In this document: positions 7,918-17,551 of the stretch, one piece after another
How positions within the stretch are numbered: the stretch's first letter is position 1
How the letters are laid out: every line of letters starts with the position of its first letter
From: Candidatus Sumerlaeia bacterium
GTDB taxonomy: Bacteria > Sumerlaeota > Sumerlaeia > JABWBI01
Direction: 5' to 3'
DNA length: 42,199 nt
Assembly (NCBI GenBank): GCA_013360565.1
Contig: JABWBI010000005.1
Span: forward strand, 1-42,199
Made by a program: the position numbers and the translations under genes
The notes under the pieces: model-generated
What the model saw: the letters and a program-made list of their open reading frames with translations, nothing else
What the model was told of the DNA's origin: nothing
Databases searched by the model: none

Positions 7918-8829
7918 ATGTCTCGTGACCACGCGTCCGCGTGGCGCGCGGCGAGCCGCCTCCTGGCCAGCGCCTTCGCGCTCGCCCCGAGTCTCGCTGC
8001 CGCTGCGCAGATCGACGCCCCCGGAGAGGACTTCTCCGGCGACTGGGGTGCCTTCTTCACGCCGATCGACACGGCCGGCACGACCGAGGCTCCGCAGACC
8101 CCCACCTCGGATGCTGACAACCGCAGCCTGGGAACCTGGGGGGGGTACTACCCCGTCGCCGGCCCCTCGCAGGGCGGGCTCTTCCTGGGTGACGACGAGT
8201 TGCCCAACTTCATTCCCACCACTGGGAGCCTCTTCGGCGTCAACAATCCCGGCACCGTGGGCGACGGATTCCTCTTCTTCGGCGCCTATCCGGCCGCGGG
8301 CGGACCCGGTGAGAACGAAACGGGCGGCTACGCCTACACGGCGTTTCCGTCGAACCCGCTCGACCTGTCCGGCACCGGCCGCGTTCAGTTCGACGTCCTC
8401 AATGGCACGGTGCAGACCTCGGACTCCGTCCACCTGAGACTCCTCCTTCGGCTCGGCACATCCTCGCCGCAGTGGGTTCTCTCCGAGCGGTTTCCGATCA
8501 CCGGTGCCGAACAGGCCGTCCTGAGCAGCCCGCCGGCGGATGGTTCCCTCTTCAGCGACGACGCCATCATCGATGTGCGTCCCTCGCTTCTCTCGTGGAC
8601 CCTGGTGACCGGCCCCGCCGACGCCACGCTGGTCCCCGTCGCGCCGGGGGGCGAGGAGCCTCTCGTCCTCGGCGGCTCCGCCCTTGCCCCCGATCTCAGC
8701 CAAGTCACCGGGTTTGGGATCGAGATCGACGACGACATCGCCCGCGGCGACGCCTATGGCGTCGGCGTCGATGCCATTCGTCTCCTCGAGAACTCATCCG
8801 GCGTGGAGTGCTTTGGGCTCTATCGCTGA
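7918..8829 (+). CDS. Secreted hypothetical protein, paralog A of tandem pair
   Basis: Signal-like N-terminus; shares GEDFSGDWG, TPTSDADNRSLGTWGGYY, DLSGTGRVQFD, QVTGFGI with the next gene. Confidence 0.8.
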   Translation: MSRDHASAWRAASRLLASAFALAPSLAAAAQIDAPGEDFSGDWGAFFTPIDTAGTTEAPQTPTSDADNRSLGTWGGYYPVAGPSQGGLFLGDDELPNFIPTTGSLFGVNNPGTVGDGFLFFGAYPAAGGPGENETGGYAYTAFPSNPLDLSGTGRVQFDVLNGTVQTSDSVHLRLLLRLGTSSPQWVLSERFPITGAEQAVLSSPPADGSLFSDDAIIDVRPSLLSWTLVTGPADATLVPVAPGGEEPLVLGGSALAPDLSQVTGFGIEIDDDIARGDAYGVGVDAIRLLENSSGVECFGLYR

Positions 8830-8865
8830 CACGACTTCCGCCTTCCCAGAGAAAAGGAGAATGAC

Positions 8866-9741
8866 ATGACTCGCATCACAGGACTCACCGCCGCCTTCGC
8901 CCTGATGGCCGGGGCCGCTTTCGGCCAGGTCGACCGCGGAGAAGACTTCACCGGCGCCTGGGGCTCGGCCTCGGCCCTGGACCGGGGCAACGCCGGGAGC
9001 AACGGCCCGCGCACTCCCACACTCGATGCTGACAACCAGAGCTTCGGCACCTGGGATGGCTACTACACCGGCACCGTCGGCGCGGGCATCTTCATGAACA
9101 ACTCGACCGGCTTCGGCGCCGACAATGGGAGCGAGTTCCGCTCGTTCCCCGGTGTCGGTGCGGGCTTCCTCGCCATCGGCGTCAACGACACCGGCAACGA
9201 GGCCGGGACCTATGGCTACTCCGCACCGTTCACCACCGTCGATCTCAGCGGTGATGCGCGCATCCAGTTCGACTGCACACTCACGGGTCTGACCACCCCT
9301 CCGGGCGGAGTCGATCTCCGCGTGATGCTGCGCGTGCCGAACAATCCCCCGACGCCCCCGGAGGCGTGGATCATCTCGGAGCCGATCAACTTGGCCGGTG
9401 TCGGCGTGACGCCCTCGCTGATCACGAATCCCGCCAACTGGGCCACGCCGAACATCGCCTCTCCCGACGTCGCGGCGGTGAGTGTCCGGCCGGACACGTT
9501 GGACTGGTTCTCGTTCTCCGTCGCCGACACCGATCTCGTCCCGATCGACGCCAGCACGGAGTTTGCCGGCTCGCCGGGGGCGATGCTCCCGGTGGTGCTT
9601 CCCCAGGTGACGGGATTCGGCATCTACCTCGAGTCGAATCCCTCTGCCCCGGCGGGCAACAACAGCATCTGGATCGATGCGATCCACCTGCGGGACGCCA
9701 TCTCGGTCCCGGTTGAACTCAGCCGCTTCGAATGGGACTGA
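8866..9741 (+). CDS. Secreted hypothetical protein, paralog B of tandem pair
   Basis: Signal peptide MTRITGLTAAFALMAGAAFGQ; GEDFTGAWG, TPTLDADNQSFGTWDGYY, DLSGDARIQFD, QVTGFGI; ends VPVELSRFEWD. Confidence 0.8.
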   Translation: MTRITGLTAAFALMAGAAFGQVDRGEDFTGAWGSASALDRGNAGSNGPRTPTLDADNQSFGTWDGYYTGTVGAGIFMNNSTGFGADNGSEFRSFPGVGAGFLAIGVNDTGNEAGTYGYSAPFTTVDLSGDARIQFDCTLTGLTTPPGGVDLRVMLRVPNNPPTPPEAWIISEPINLAGVGVTPSLITNPANWATPNIASPDVAAVSVRPDTLDWFSFSVADTDLVPIDASTEFAGSPGAMLPVVLPQVTGFGIYLESNPSAPAGNNSIWIDAIHLRDAISVPVELSRFEWD

Positions 9742-9770
9742 GCTGCCGCTGTCATCCCCACGAGAAAAAG

Positions 9771-9800
9771 GAGACCCGGTGGCCTGAGCCGCCGGGTCTC
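9771..9800. terminator. Bidirectional hairpin terminator candidate between convergent genes
   Basis: GAGACCCGG-T-GGC-CTGA-GCC-G-CCGGGTCTC flanked by AAAAAG upstream; sits between convergent CDSs ending at 9741 and 9824. Confidence 0.7.
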
Positions 9801-9823
9801 TCCTCATTCAGTGGGGCGGGCCG

Positions 9824-11449
9824 TCAGTACTCGACCCAGACCTCTTCGATCCACGCGGGGTCGCGGTCGATGCCGATCACGAACGACTGCACCGACCGGT
9901 TGACAGTCCACCGGGCCTCGCCGGGAGAAGAGACATCCCGTGTCCCGTAGCGCGACGTGCGCTCGCCGTTGATGAACAGCCGGCCGCGCGCTTCGCCGCC
10001 CCGATCCGACCACACGACACGGACCGAGCGGACGGGACGGGACGGGTCTGGCGTCGTGAACACCTGGCTGAAGCCGTTGGCCGGGACCAACATTCGGCCA
10101 CCCGTGCCTCCGAAGAGGCAGACCGGCCCACTGCCCGCACCCGTCGCGTAGTAGACGCGGATCCAGTAGATGTACAGATCCGCCGTGTAGGAGCGGATCG
10201 AAAACGCGGCCGCCGTGTCGCGCAGGGTGAACGACTCGATCTCGCCCTCGCGGCTCACGGAACGCCGGTCTGTCGAGTCGGCGTGCGCGCCCTCGAAGTA
10301 GAGGCGTCCGCGAGCACGCTGCCGGTTGCCGTCACCCCAGCAGATGTCAATGCGGTCGATCAGCCGGCGCGAGTCGACCGGGAACAGCGCGCTGCGCGTC
10401 TCACGCGGAATGACCAGCGGATTGCGCATGTACAGGTACTCGTCGTACGGGCGGCCGCTCACAGGTTGCCCGCCGCCACTGCCGTAGGTCACATTGACCT
10501 GGAGCAGGTAGATGTCGTCGCGCTGGGCGTGCAGACGGAACCCGGTGATGCGGTCATTGACGACGAAGGCGACCGTCCCGGGGCTGTCGACCTGCTCGGG
10601 CTGCCAGCGTGAGGAGGACTCGTTGTTCACCAGCAGATGGCCCATGGCGAAGCGGCCCCGGTCCGTCCACGTGATCTCGATGCGCGCCACAGGGCGGGAC
10701 GCGTCGACCGGGTAGAAGGCGGATGTCGCTCCGGCGCGGATGCGCCCTGAGCTGTCGAACGAGGTGATGAGCAGCGGCCCCGCCGTCGGGATGGGATAGG
10801 GCACCGGTGTCGGGACAGGCGCCGGAACCGGCACCGGAACGGGCACCGGCTGCGGCTGCGTGGGGACCACGATGATCTGGCTCGTCCCGGCAGTTCGATC
10901 CGGCGGCGTCAGAATCTCCGCCGGCGGCGCCTCTGTGTAGTTCGGTGGCGAGGTGCTCTCCGGTACAGGCGGGGCGGTCGGTTCCGGCGCCGGAGTTGGT
11001 GCCGGACTCGGCGAGATGCGAATCTGGTCCGTCTGCGGCACGTCGGCCGGCGGCTCCGTCACAAGCGGACCGTCCACGGGTGTGGGCGGTGCGGCGGGGG
11101 CCGATGGAGGGACGAACTCCGGCGCCGGTGGCTCGAAGACGGGTGACTCGACGACTGGAGGCGGAGGTGGCTCGAAGGCCGGAGGCTCGAGGGGGGGCGG
11201 CTCCACGGGAAGTGCCGGAGGCGGTTCGGATGGAACCGGCGCCGGGGCGGGGGCTGGTTCCGGAACGGGGGGCGGGGCGAATCCATCCGGCGGGACGAAC
11301 TGGCCTGGGTCGATGGCCGGGGGCTGGAAGGCCGGCATCTCCGGCGCTGGCGGAGCCGCGGCCTCCTCCGGGGGTTGAGCGCCGATCGATGTCATCGCCG
11401 CCAGTGCCAGAGCGGCGGCGAGGGTGCCCGAACGCAGTGAGAGGGACAT
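9824..11449 (-). CDS. Secreted proline-rich protein with three C-terminal beta-type repeats
   Basis: Signal peptide MSLSLRSGTLAAALALAAMTSIGAQ, about 200-aa Pro/Glu/Ala-rich linker, then three related units (RPVARIEITWTDRGRFAMGHLLVN..., RRLIDRIDICWGDGNRQRARGRLYFEG..., RPVRSVRVVWSDRGGEARGRLFING...). Confidence 0.8.
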   Translation of the reverse strand: MSLSLRSGTLAAALALAAMTSIGAQPPEEAAAPPAPEMPAFQPPAIDPGQFVPPDGFAPPPVPEPAPAPAPVPSEPPPALPVEPPPLEPPAFEPPPPPVVESPVFEPPAPEFVPPSAPAAPPTPVDGPLVTEPPADVPQTDQIRISPSPAPTPAPEPTAPPVPESTSPPNYTEAPPAEILTPPDRTAGTSQIIVVPTQPQPVPVPVPVPAPVPTPVPYPIPTAGPLLITSFDSSGRIRAGATSAFYPVDASRPVARIEITWTDRGRFAMGHLLVNNESSSRWQPEQVDSPGTVAFVVNDRITGFRLHAQRDDIYLLQVNVTYGSGGGQPVSGRPYDEYLYMRNPLVIPRETRSALFPVDSRRLIDRIDICWGDGNRQRARGRLYFEGAHADSTDRRSVSREGEIESFTLRDTAAAFSIRSYTADLYIYWIRVYYATGAGSGPVCLFGGTGGRMLVPANGFSQVFTTPDPSRPVRSVRVVWSDRGGEARGRLFINGERTSRYGTRDVSSPGEARWTVNRSVQSFVIGIDRDPAWIEEVWVEY

Positions 11450-11511
11450 GGGTGAATCCTCCTTCGGGGTCGAGACATTGGACATCCGTGGCCGGCAGGC
11501 CGTTCCCAGGT

Positions 11512-12699
11512 TCATGGCTCTGCCGCCAAAGCCACCTCGTGGATTTCCATGGGTGCGACGAGGCCTCGTCGTACGGCGAAGACACGTGAGGGCGTGACTC
11601 CCTCCAGCGCCGCTGGGGTCTCGACGGTCGTCACGAGGGTCTGCACCTCCGGGCGTAGCAGCCCGAAGAATCGGCGGCGGCGCTCGGGATCCAGCTCGGA
11701 GACGATGTCATCGAGCAAAAGCAACGGCGTTTCACCCGTCTCCTCTTCCATCAGGGTGACCTCCGCCATCCGCAGCGCCAGGATGACCGCGCGCTGCTGG
11801 CCTTGGCTGGCGAAGGCGCGGATATCGGCGCCGTCGATGAAGATCCAGAGATCGTCACGGTGGGGTCCGACGGTCGTCTGCCCCCTCTCGATGTCCGCCT
11901 CCCGGGCCTCGAGGAGCAGCCTCCGGTGCCTGTCGATGCTCTCTTCACGCGTCAGATCTCCCGCCGTCTCGAGCTGGCTGTGGTGGACGAGTTGCAGCGT
12001 CTCCGATCGCCCCGAGATGGCGTGGTGAGTCGCCTGCACGAGTGGCCCGAGCCGTCCCACGATGTCACGCCGGTGGCCATGGATCTCCGCCGAGGCCTCG
12101 GCCAGTGTGGCATCCCACGCGTCCAGCTCGTGGCGCGGCCGCTGCCCCGCGGCCACGGCCCGCAGAAGTGCCGCGCGCTCACGCAGCGCCGTCTGAAAAC
12201 GCTGAAGCCAGAGCAGGTAAGCGGGCCGCATCTGGCTGATCTCCGTGTCGAGCAGGAGCCGGCGCATCGCCGGCGGTCCCTTGATCAGCTGGAGGTCGTC
12301 GGGAGTGAAGAGGACCGCATTGATCCTCCCCCAGAGCGACGCGAGCTTGGTGATCGGCGCCCCGTCGATCTCGATGCGCCGGTGCTGCCCTTGAAGGGCC
12401 ACCTGAACCGTGTGCTGCCCGCTCGCCCGGACGATCCGGCCGCGCACCAGAGCGGCACGGTCCTCCTCGTCATCGGTCCGGCCCTCCGAACCCGGAGGCG
12501 CCGACGGCCTCCACCGGATGCACTCCCGCTCGCGCCGCGCCCGAAACGAGCGGCCTGTCACGAGCAGATGCACAGCCTCGAGGAGGTTCGTCTTGCCCTG
12601 CGCGTTGGCGCCGCAGAGGAGATTCACGCCAGGCCCGAGCTCGACCTCAGCCCGCTCGATGTTGCGGAACTCGCGGATCAGAAGATGATCGAGACGCAT
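11512..12699 (-). CDS. recF: DNA replication and repair protein RecF
   Basis: MRLDHLLIREFRNIERAEVELGPGVNLLCGANAQGKTNLLEAVHLLVTGRSFR; signature SQGQQRAVILALRMAE; LLLLDDIVSELDPERR. Confidence 0.95.
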   Translation of the reverse strand: MRLDHLLIREFRNIERAEVELGPGVNLLCGANAQGKTNLLEAVHLLVTGRSFRARRERECIRWRPSAPPGSEGRTDDEEDRAALVRGRIVRASGQHTVQVALQGQHRRIEIDGAPITKLASLWGRINAVLFTPDDLQLIKGPPAMRRLLLDTEISQMRPAYLLWLQRFQTALRERAALLRAVAAGQRPRHELDAWDATLAEASAEIHGHRRDIVGRLGPLVQATHHAISGRSETLQLVHHSQLETAGDLTREESIDRHRRLLLEAREADIERGQTTVGPHRDDLWIFIDGADIRAFASQGQQRAVILALRMAEVTLMEEETGETPLLLLDDIVSELDPERRRRFFGLLRPEVQTLVTTVETPAALEGVTPSRVFAVRRGLVAPMEIHEVALAAEP

Positions 12700-12711
12700 G
12701 GGACTCTTCGC

Positions 12712-13599
12712 TCAGGTCCCCCTGGACCAGACATCCAGCACGACTCCGGCCAGAATCGCCAGACTGAAGAGGCCATTGAGCGTCAGAAAGGCGGATGGCA
12801 GGCGAGACAGGTCCTCCGGCCGCACGAGCCGATGCTCGAGGACGAGAAGTGCGCCCGCCGCCAGGACCCCGATGGTGTACCAGAGCCCCCGCTGTGCCAC
12901 GAGGCCGAGTATCAGGAGCAGCATCACAGACAGGACGTGGAGAACCGCGGCAAGCGCCATCGCGCGGCGGGCGCCCAGGCGAGCGGGGATCGAGTGCAAC
13001 CCCTCCCGCCGGTCGTGCTCGATGTCAGCCAGCGCATACAGAATGTCGAAACCAGCCACCCACGGGACGACGGCCAGCCCCATCAGCAGTGGCGTCCAGG
13101 CCAGCGAGCCGGTGATCGCCACCCAGGCACCCACAGGAGCCAAGCCCAGCGCCACACCGAGCCAGATGTGCGCGAGGGCCGTGAAGCGCTTCGCGTGGCT
13201 GTAGCCCAGCAGCACCGTGAGAAAGAGCGGCGAGAGTGCGAGGGCAAGGGTGTTGATCAGCCCTGAGATGAGGACAAAGACCAGGCACGCGGCCACCGTG
13301 AAGCCGAGGAGGAACCCGGGGCTGACGGCCCCTGTCACCGATGGGCGCGAGGCGGTCCGGGGATTCGTCGCGTCGATGTCGCGGTCGGCCCAGCGGTTGT
13401 GCGCCATCGCGGCCGACCGGGCCGCAAACGCCGCGAGGACGATCAGGAGGATCTTCCAGGTCCACCAGCCCGCACTCCGCGGAGGCGAAGCATCGATCGC
13501 GAGGACGGCCGAAGCAAGGGCCATCGGCAGCGCGAAGACCGTGTGCTGCCACCTGATGAGATCGAGGACGATCGTCAGCCGGGCGAGCGGACTCACCAT
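12712..13599 (-). CDS. UbiA-family prenyltransferase (4-hydroxybenzoate/menaquinone-type)
   Basis: MAHNRWADRDIDATNPRTASRP (NxxxDxxxD motif), polytopic membrane protein; DILYALADIEHDRREGLHSIPARLG second Asp motif. Confidence 0.9.
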   Translation of the reverse strand: MVSPLARLTIVLDLIRWQHTVFALPMALASAVLAIDASPPRSAGWWTWKILLIVLAAFAARSAAMAHNRWADRDIDATNPRTASRPSVTGAVSPGFLLGFTVAACLVFVLISGLINTLALALSPLFLTVLLGYSHAKRFTALAHIWLGVALGLAPVGAWVAITGSLAWTPLLMGLAVVPWVAGFDILYALADIEHDRREGLHSIPARLGARRAMALAAVLHVLSVMLLLILGLVAQRGLWYTIGVLAAGALLVLEHRLVRPEDLSRLPSAFLTLNGLFSLAILAGVVLDVWSRGT

Positions 13600-13610
13600 G
13601 CGCCCGCGGT

Positions 13611-16600
13611 TCAATCCGCCCCGAGCAGGACGACGCCCGCGGGCACCGATGCGCCGAACCAGGAGAGCACATCGTCCATCGCTTGGATGCGCTGGGGCTC
13701 CGAGTTGATCGTCTCGAAGGCGAATCCGAGGTGCACGAGCATCCCTGGCGTCGCGCTCGCACCGAAGGTTCCGCTGTACTGAATCCCCGCGATCACCCCC
13801 GGGCTGTACTCGATCGCCGGGGTGCTGGACACGGCAGCGACCACGTCTGGGAAGTCCGGGTGATAGGGAGAATCTCCGCCGCTTCCATACGAGAACGCGT
13901 GAGACGTGAACGCCGATGAACCGCCAGTCCCCGTCACGGTGTAGTCGTTCGAGTCATCGGTCACGTAGTCCGCGCGCAGGTAGTTGTTGTAAAATGCACG
14001 GTCCGCCCCCGTCGGTCCGGAGGGCCGGTCGAGGTCCCACCCGATCTCGTTGCCCGAGACGAGGAGCTTGCCGCCGCCCTCGAGATACGCCGAGACGAGA
14101 GTCTGCTCCGCCGCGCTGAACGTCTCGTGCACGGTGGACTCGTCGCCGCAGATCCAGTCGACCACCTCGTAGGAACCCAAGGAGAACATGCCGCCGACCT
14201 CCTCGTTCGCGCAGGTGTCGAACGGGGTCCCATAGGCGGCCACGGCGCGTCCGTGCATCGCGGCGATTGCATGGTTCAGCCCTCCGCTGAATGCCTGGGT
14301 GTTCCACCGGTCGTAGGCATCCACGATGAGAAGAGACGCCGCGCCAGGCCCGACGCGCACACTGTAGACATCCGAGGGAGCGCTCTCACCGGTGCCGACC
14401 GCGGTCAGCTGGAAGTGCGCGGTGTCCCAGGCGGAGAAACCGCCGGCCACATGCTGCGTCGTCGCCAGAGTCAGCGTCGACTCGTCCGCGACGAGGGTCC
14501 AGCCGCTGGTTCCGTTGGGGCTGCGATACAGCCGGTAGCCCGTCGCCGAGGGATCGGTGCTCTGCAGCCATCGCACGGTCACATTCCCGGTGGCGCCGTT
14601 GCCCGTGACGCTCAGGAGGGTCGGCGCGGCGGGGGCCGGGATCGGCCCCTCGGTGTTGAAGTCCAGGAGCCAGTTGTCCGGGTCGAAGGTGACATCGGTC
14701 ACCGTCCCGGGCCCCACGTTCACGGAGAACGACTGAGCGGCCATCGTGTTGTTCACCGTGAAGTCCGCCGTCCCGCCCCCGCTGAAGTCCACGCGGAAGT
14801 CGATCGGCATCACATACGTCCCGCCGGACTGTGTCTGAAGCAGATCGATGTCGACATAGGTGTCTGGGCCGGCAGTGTGAGTCGACCAGTTCCACGTGTA
14901 GCTCGGCCGCGCCGCGCGGAGAAGCCACTGGTCGAAGTACCAGTCGAGCTGCTGGCCCGCCGCGGTCTCAAAGTTCCGCTCGACATCCTCGCTGTTGGCC
15001 GTCCCGTAGCGCAGAGCCGGGTCCGCGATGTAGTTCCGTGCCCCCTGGAAGAACGCCGTGTCGCCGAGCACCCGCCTCAGCATGTGCAGCACCCACGCCC
15101 CCTTCCGGTAGACGATCGAGTTGTTGAACTCGTCGCCGTCGTCGCTGACGATCGGGACAGCGTCGGAGGTCGTCCACGCGTCGACATAGGCGTGATAGGC
15201 CGCCGTGCCGCTCTGGAACTCGTAGAACAGCGCCTCGCAGTACGTCGCCCACCCCTCCTGAATCCAGAGATGATCGAAGTGGTTGTTCGTGATGAGGTCG
15301 CCGAACCACATGTGGGCCAGCTCGTGGATGTTGCGGCGGTGAAAAGGTGTCGCCAAGTTGAGAGCCGGCATGCTCGTCGCTGTCTGGTGCTCCATCCCCG
15401 AGCCCGAGCCGTGGGAGGCCGTCCAGTACTTCTCAGTCAAGAAGGGATACTCGCCGAACGTGTCCGCGAAGAACTCCATCACCGTGATCGTGTTCGGGAC
15501 CTCGGGCGACTCCGAGGCGAAGTTCTCCGGGTAGACGTGGTGGGCCACCTCCATGGTCGTCACATTGTCGAGGGCCGTGTATGTCCCGCTGGCCGCCCGG
15601 TAATTCGTGCAGCAGATCGAGACGAGATAGGACGACAGCGGAAAGCCCTCACTCCAGTTGAATGTCCGCGTCGCGCCGTTGTCGATGTTCGACACCAGAG
15701 CCCCGTTCGAGACGACGGAGAGCGGAAACCCGCCGTAGCTCGCGTCGGGGACCGTGACGTGCAGGTCGATCGTGAACTTGTCCTCGGGGATGTCCTTGCA
15801 GGGAAACCAGACGCGCGCCCGGTAGGGCTCGTTGAACGTGTAGAGCAGCGGCACGGACGAGCCGTGCGTCGTGTAGCGGAAGGGCTGACCGAAGACCCCC
15901 GCCCCGTAGCTGGGAGGGGAGTTGTTCGGCGAGCCGCTGTAGGAGACGCGCACGGTGAACGTGGCATTGAGCGGGGCCGGCGGGGACAGCGTGATCCTCA
16001 GGCGCTCGTTCGCGGTGTCCCAGCTGTGTGTGAGTGGCGTGAACGAGGGCGGACCAGTGTCGACGGAGCTGACGGTCATCAGGCCGCCATTGTCATTGAA
16101 GTCCAGCACGCACTCGGTCAGCCCGCCCGTCAGGCTCCGGGCCGTCATTGTCATCACGCCCGACGTGATGGTCGCGCCGGTCATCGGAAGATTCAGAGCC
16201 AGGTCGATGTGCTCCACGTCCATCAGATCCTGGAGAGGATCGGTGGCCGGCTGGGTCCAGCGAACGGGGTCACCGAACATCCGGTCGAAGTGCGCCTCCT
16301 CCGCGGAGTCCACGAGGGAGAAGGCCCGGATGAGCGTCAGATCGAGCGGCGAGCCGTCACGAGACTCGATGGCAAATGAGTTCTCCCCCACCACGAGCAG
16401 CGCCGGGGGAACTTGGTACCACAGTCCCACCCGGACCGAGCCGGCCGGGTCCTGGTCCAGCGTTCGTCCGTTGATCAGGATGCGGATCGCGTCAGGGTCG
16501 AGATCGCCCTCCAGATGCAGCGCGTAGTGATCGCTCGCCGCTGGGGCATCCAGGGTCGCCGAGAATGCCCAGGCGGGACCGTGAGGTCCGCGGAGGCGGG

Positions 16601-16727
16601 GTCCTTGCCGGTCGATGAGCACCGTGCGACCGGTCAGATCGACGTCGCCGGCCAGCACGGGAAATGCGGTCACCGAGAGGACGATGCTGAGACAGAGGGA
16701 GACCTTCCAGGCGAGCTTCACGTGCAC
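13611..16727 (-). CDS. Secreted M1-family metallopeptidase with FnIII and GATase-like C-terminal domains
   Basis: HELAHMWFGDLITN...WIQEGWATY (HExxH-18-E), GSGSGMEHQT; C-terminal AAPTLLSVTGNGATGNVTVRW FnIII segment and LLIVDAYDRWN...GGGKLLVSGNEIGWDL. Confidence 0.9.
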   Translation of the reverse strand: MHVKLAWKVSLCLSIVLSVTAFPVLAGDVDLTGRTVLIDRQGPRLRGPHGPAWAFSATLDAPAASDHYALHLEGDLDPDAIRILINGRTLDQDPAGSVRVGLWYQVPPALLVVGENSFAIESRDGSPLDLTLIRAFSLVDSAEEAHFDRMFGDPVRWTQPATDPLQDLMDVEHIDLALNLPMTGATITSGVMTMTARSLTGGLTECVLDFNDNGGLMTVSSVDTGPPSFTPLTHSWDTANERLRITLSPPAPLNATFTVRVSYSGSPNNSPPSYGAGVFGQPFRYTTHGSSVPLLYTFNEPYRARVWFPCKDIPEDKFTIDLHVTVPDASYGGFPLSVVSNGALVSNIDNGATRTFNWSEGFPLSSYLVSICCTNYRAASGTYTALDNVTTMEVAHHVYPENFASESPEVPNTITVMEFFADTFGEYPFLTEKYWTASHGSGSGMEHQTATSMPALNLATPFHRRNIHELAHMWFGDLITNNHFDHLWIQEGWATYCEALFYEFQSGTAAYHAYVDAWTTSDAVPIVSDDGDEFNNSIVYRKGAWVLHMLRRVLGDTAFFQGARNYIADPALRYGTANSEDVERNFETAAGQQLDWYFDQWLLRAARPSYTWNWSTHTAGPDTYVDIDLLQTQSGGTYVMPIDFRVDFSGGGTADFTVNNTMAAQSFSVNVGPGTVTDVTFDPDNWLLDFNTEGPIPAPAAPTLLSVTGNGATGNVTVRWLQSTDPSATGYRLYRSPNGTSGWTLVADESTLTLATTQHVAGGFSAWDTAHFQLTAVGTGESAPSDVYSVRVGPGAASLLIVDAYDRWNTQAFSGGLNHAIAAMHGRAVAAYGTPFDTCANEEVGGMFSLGSYEVVDWICGDESTVHETFSAAEQTLVSAYLEGGGKLLVSGNEIGWDLDRPSGPTGADRAFYNNYLRADYVTDDSNDYTVTGTGGSSAFTSHAFSYGSGGDSPYHPDFPDVVAAVSSTPAIEYSPGVIAGIQYSGTFGASATPGMLVHLGFAFETINSEPQRIQAMDDVLSWFGASVPAGVVLLGAD

Positions 16728-16923
16728 AATGTCCGATCAGGCATCAGATGGCAGCGCGGGCGGCGGCATCACTCCCCCCGCAGGACTCGGAGAGTCGGCG
16801 AACTCTGGCACGCCCGTGGGCCCCCCGGCAAGTCTCCTGTCGCCCAGGCGCACCGTGTCGAGCTCACCGGGTGCGATTTTCCCATGGACGATCTGGCCCC
16901 CACTCTGACATCCTCCCTGCCGC

Positions 16924-17547
16924 GTGTATGCACACGGTGACCCCATGACCTCGCTGCTCAACCAGTCGGTCCTCGTCCTCAATCGCCACTGGCTGGCGAT
17001 CCACTTCTGCAACGTGCGGCGAGCCCTGTGTCTCCTGTACTCCGACCTCGCCCGGGTCGTCGACGAGGCGCATCAGACCCACGACTTTCAGTCGTGGCGC
17101 GAGCTGAGCCAGGTGGCCAGCTCGCCGGAGAAGATCCACTCGCCCGGTTTCAGCATTCTGGTGCCGCAGGTGATCATGCTCACCCGCTACTCACGCCGGC
17201 CGCCCCAGCAGGTCAAGTTCTCCCGCCGGAACATCTATCTGCGCGACAGCCACCAGTGCCAGTACTGCGGGGCCACGCCGCCCCGCGACGAGCTGACCAT
17301 CGACCACGTCACGCCCCGCTCGCGCGGCGGGCGCACGACCTGGGACAACGTCGTTCTCGCCTGCATCAGCTGCAACACGCGAAAGTCCAACCGTCTTCCC
17401 GACGAGTGCGGCATGCGCCCGCGACGCCCGCCGGCGCGGCCACACTGGCCTCTGCTCGGTCAGCGACTCCACGGGGGGCCGCCCCGGTCTCTGTGGCAGA
17501 AGTTCGTGGACACGGCTTACTGGAACTCGATCCTCGAGAGCGACTGA
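16924..17547 (+). CDS. HNH endonuclease family protein
   Basis: CQYCGATPPRDELTIDHVTPRSRGGRTTWDNVVLACISCNTRKSNR, HNH plus two CxxC. Confidence 0.9.
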   Translation: MYAHGDPMTSLLNQSVLVLNRHWLAIHFCNVRRALCLLYSDLARVVDEAHQTHDFQSWRELSQVASSPEKIHSPGFSILVPQVIMLTRYSRRPPQQVKFSRRNIYLRDSHQCQYCGATPPRDELTIDHVTPRSRGGRTTWDNVVLACISCNTRKSNRLPDECGMRPRRPPARPHWPLLGQRLHGGPPRSLWQKFVDTAYWNSILESD

Positions 17548-17551
17548 TCCT

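Noticed and set aside
6935-8437. 500-aa plus-strand ORF
   Set aside because: Alternate frame across heme oxygenase, the membrane protein and paralog A; Pro/Arg/Ser-rich without motifs.
10790-11390. Short-period DNA repeat (minisatellite-like)
   Set aside because: Repetitiveness is explained by the proline-rich coding sequence; no exact tandem DNA unit.
11803-13266. 487-aa plus-strand ORF
   Set aside because: Antisense to recF and ubiA, both of which are unambiguous.
14127-16379. 750-aa plus-strand ORF
   Set aside because: Antisense to the M1 peptidase; Arg/Val/Gly/Asp-rich composition typical of a GC-rich shadow frame, no recognisable motif.
16924-17547. HNH protein as a homing endonuclease or mobile element
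   Set aside because: No intron, intein, terminal repeats or neighbouring transposase; looks like a common stand-alone HNH family.
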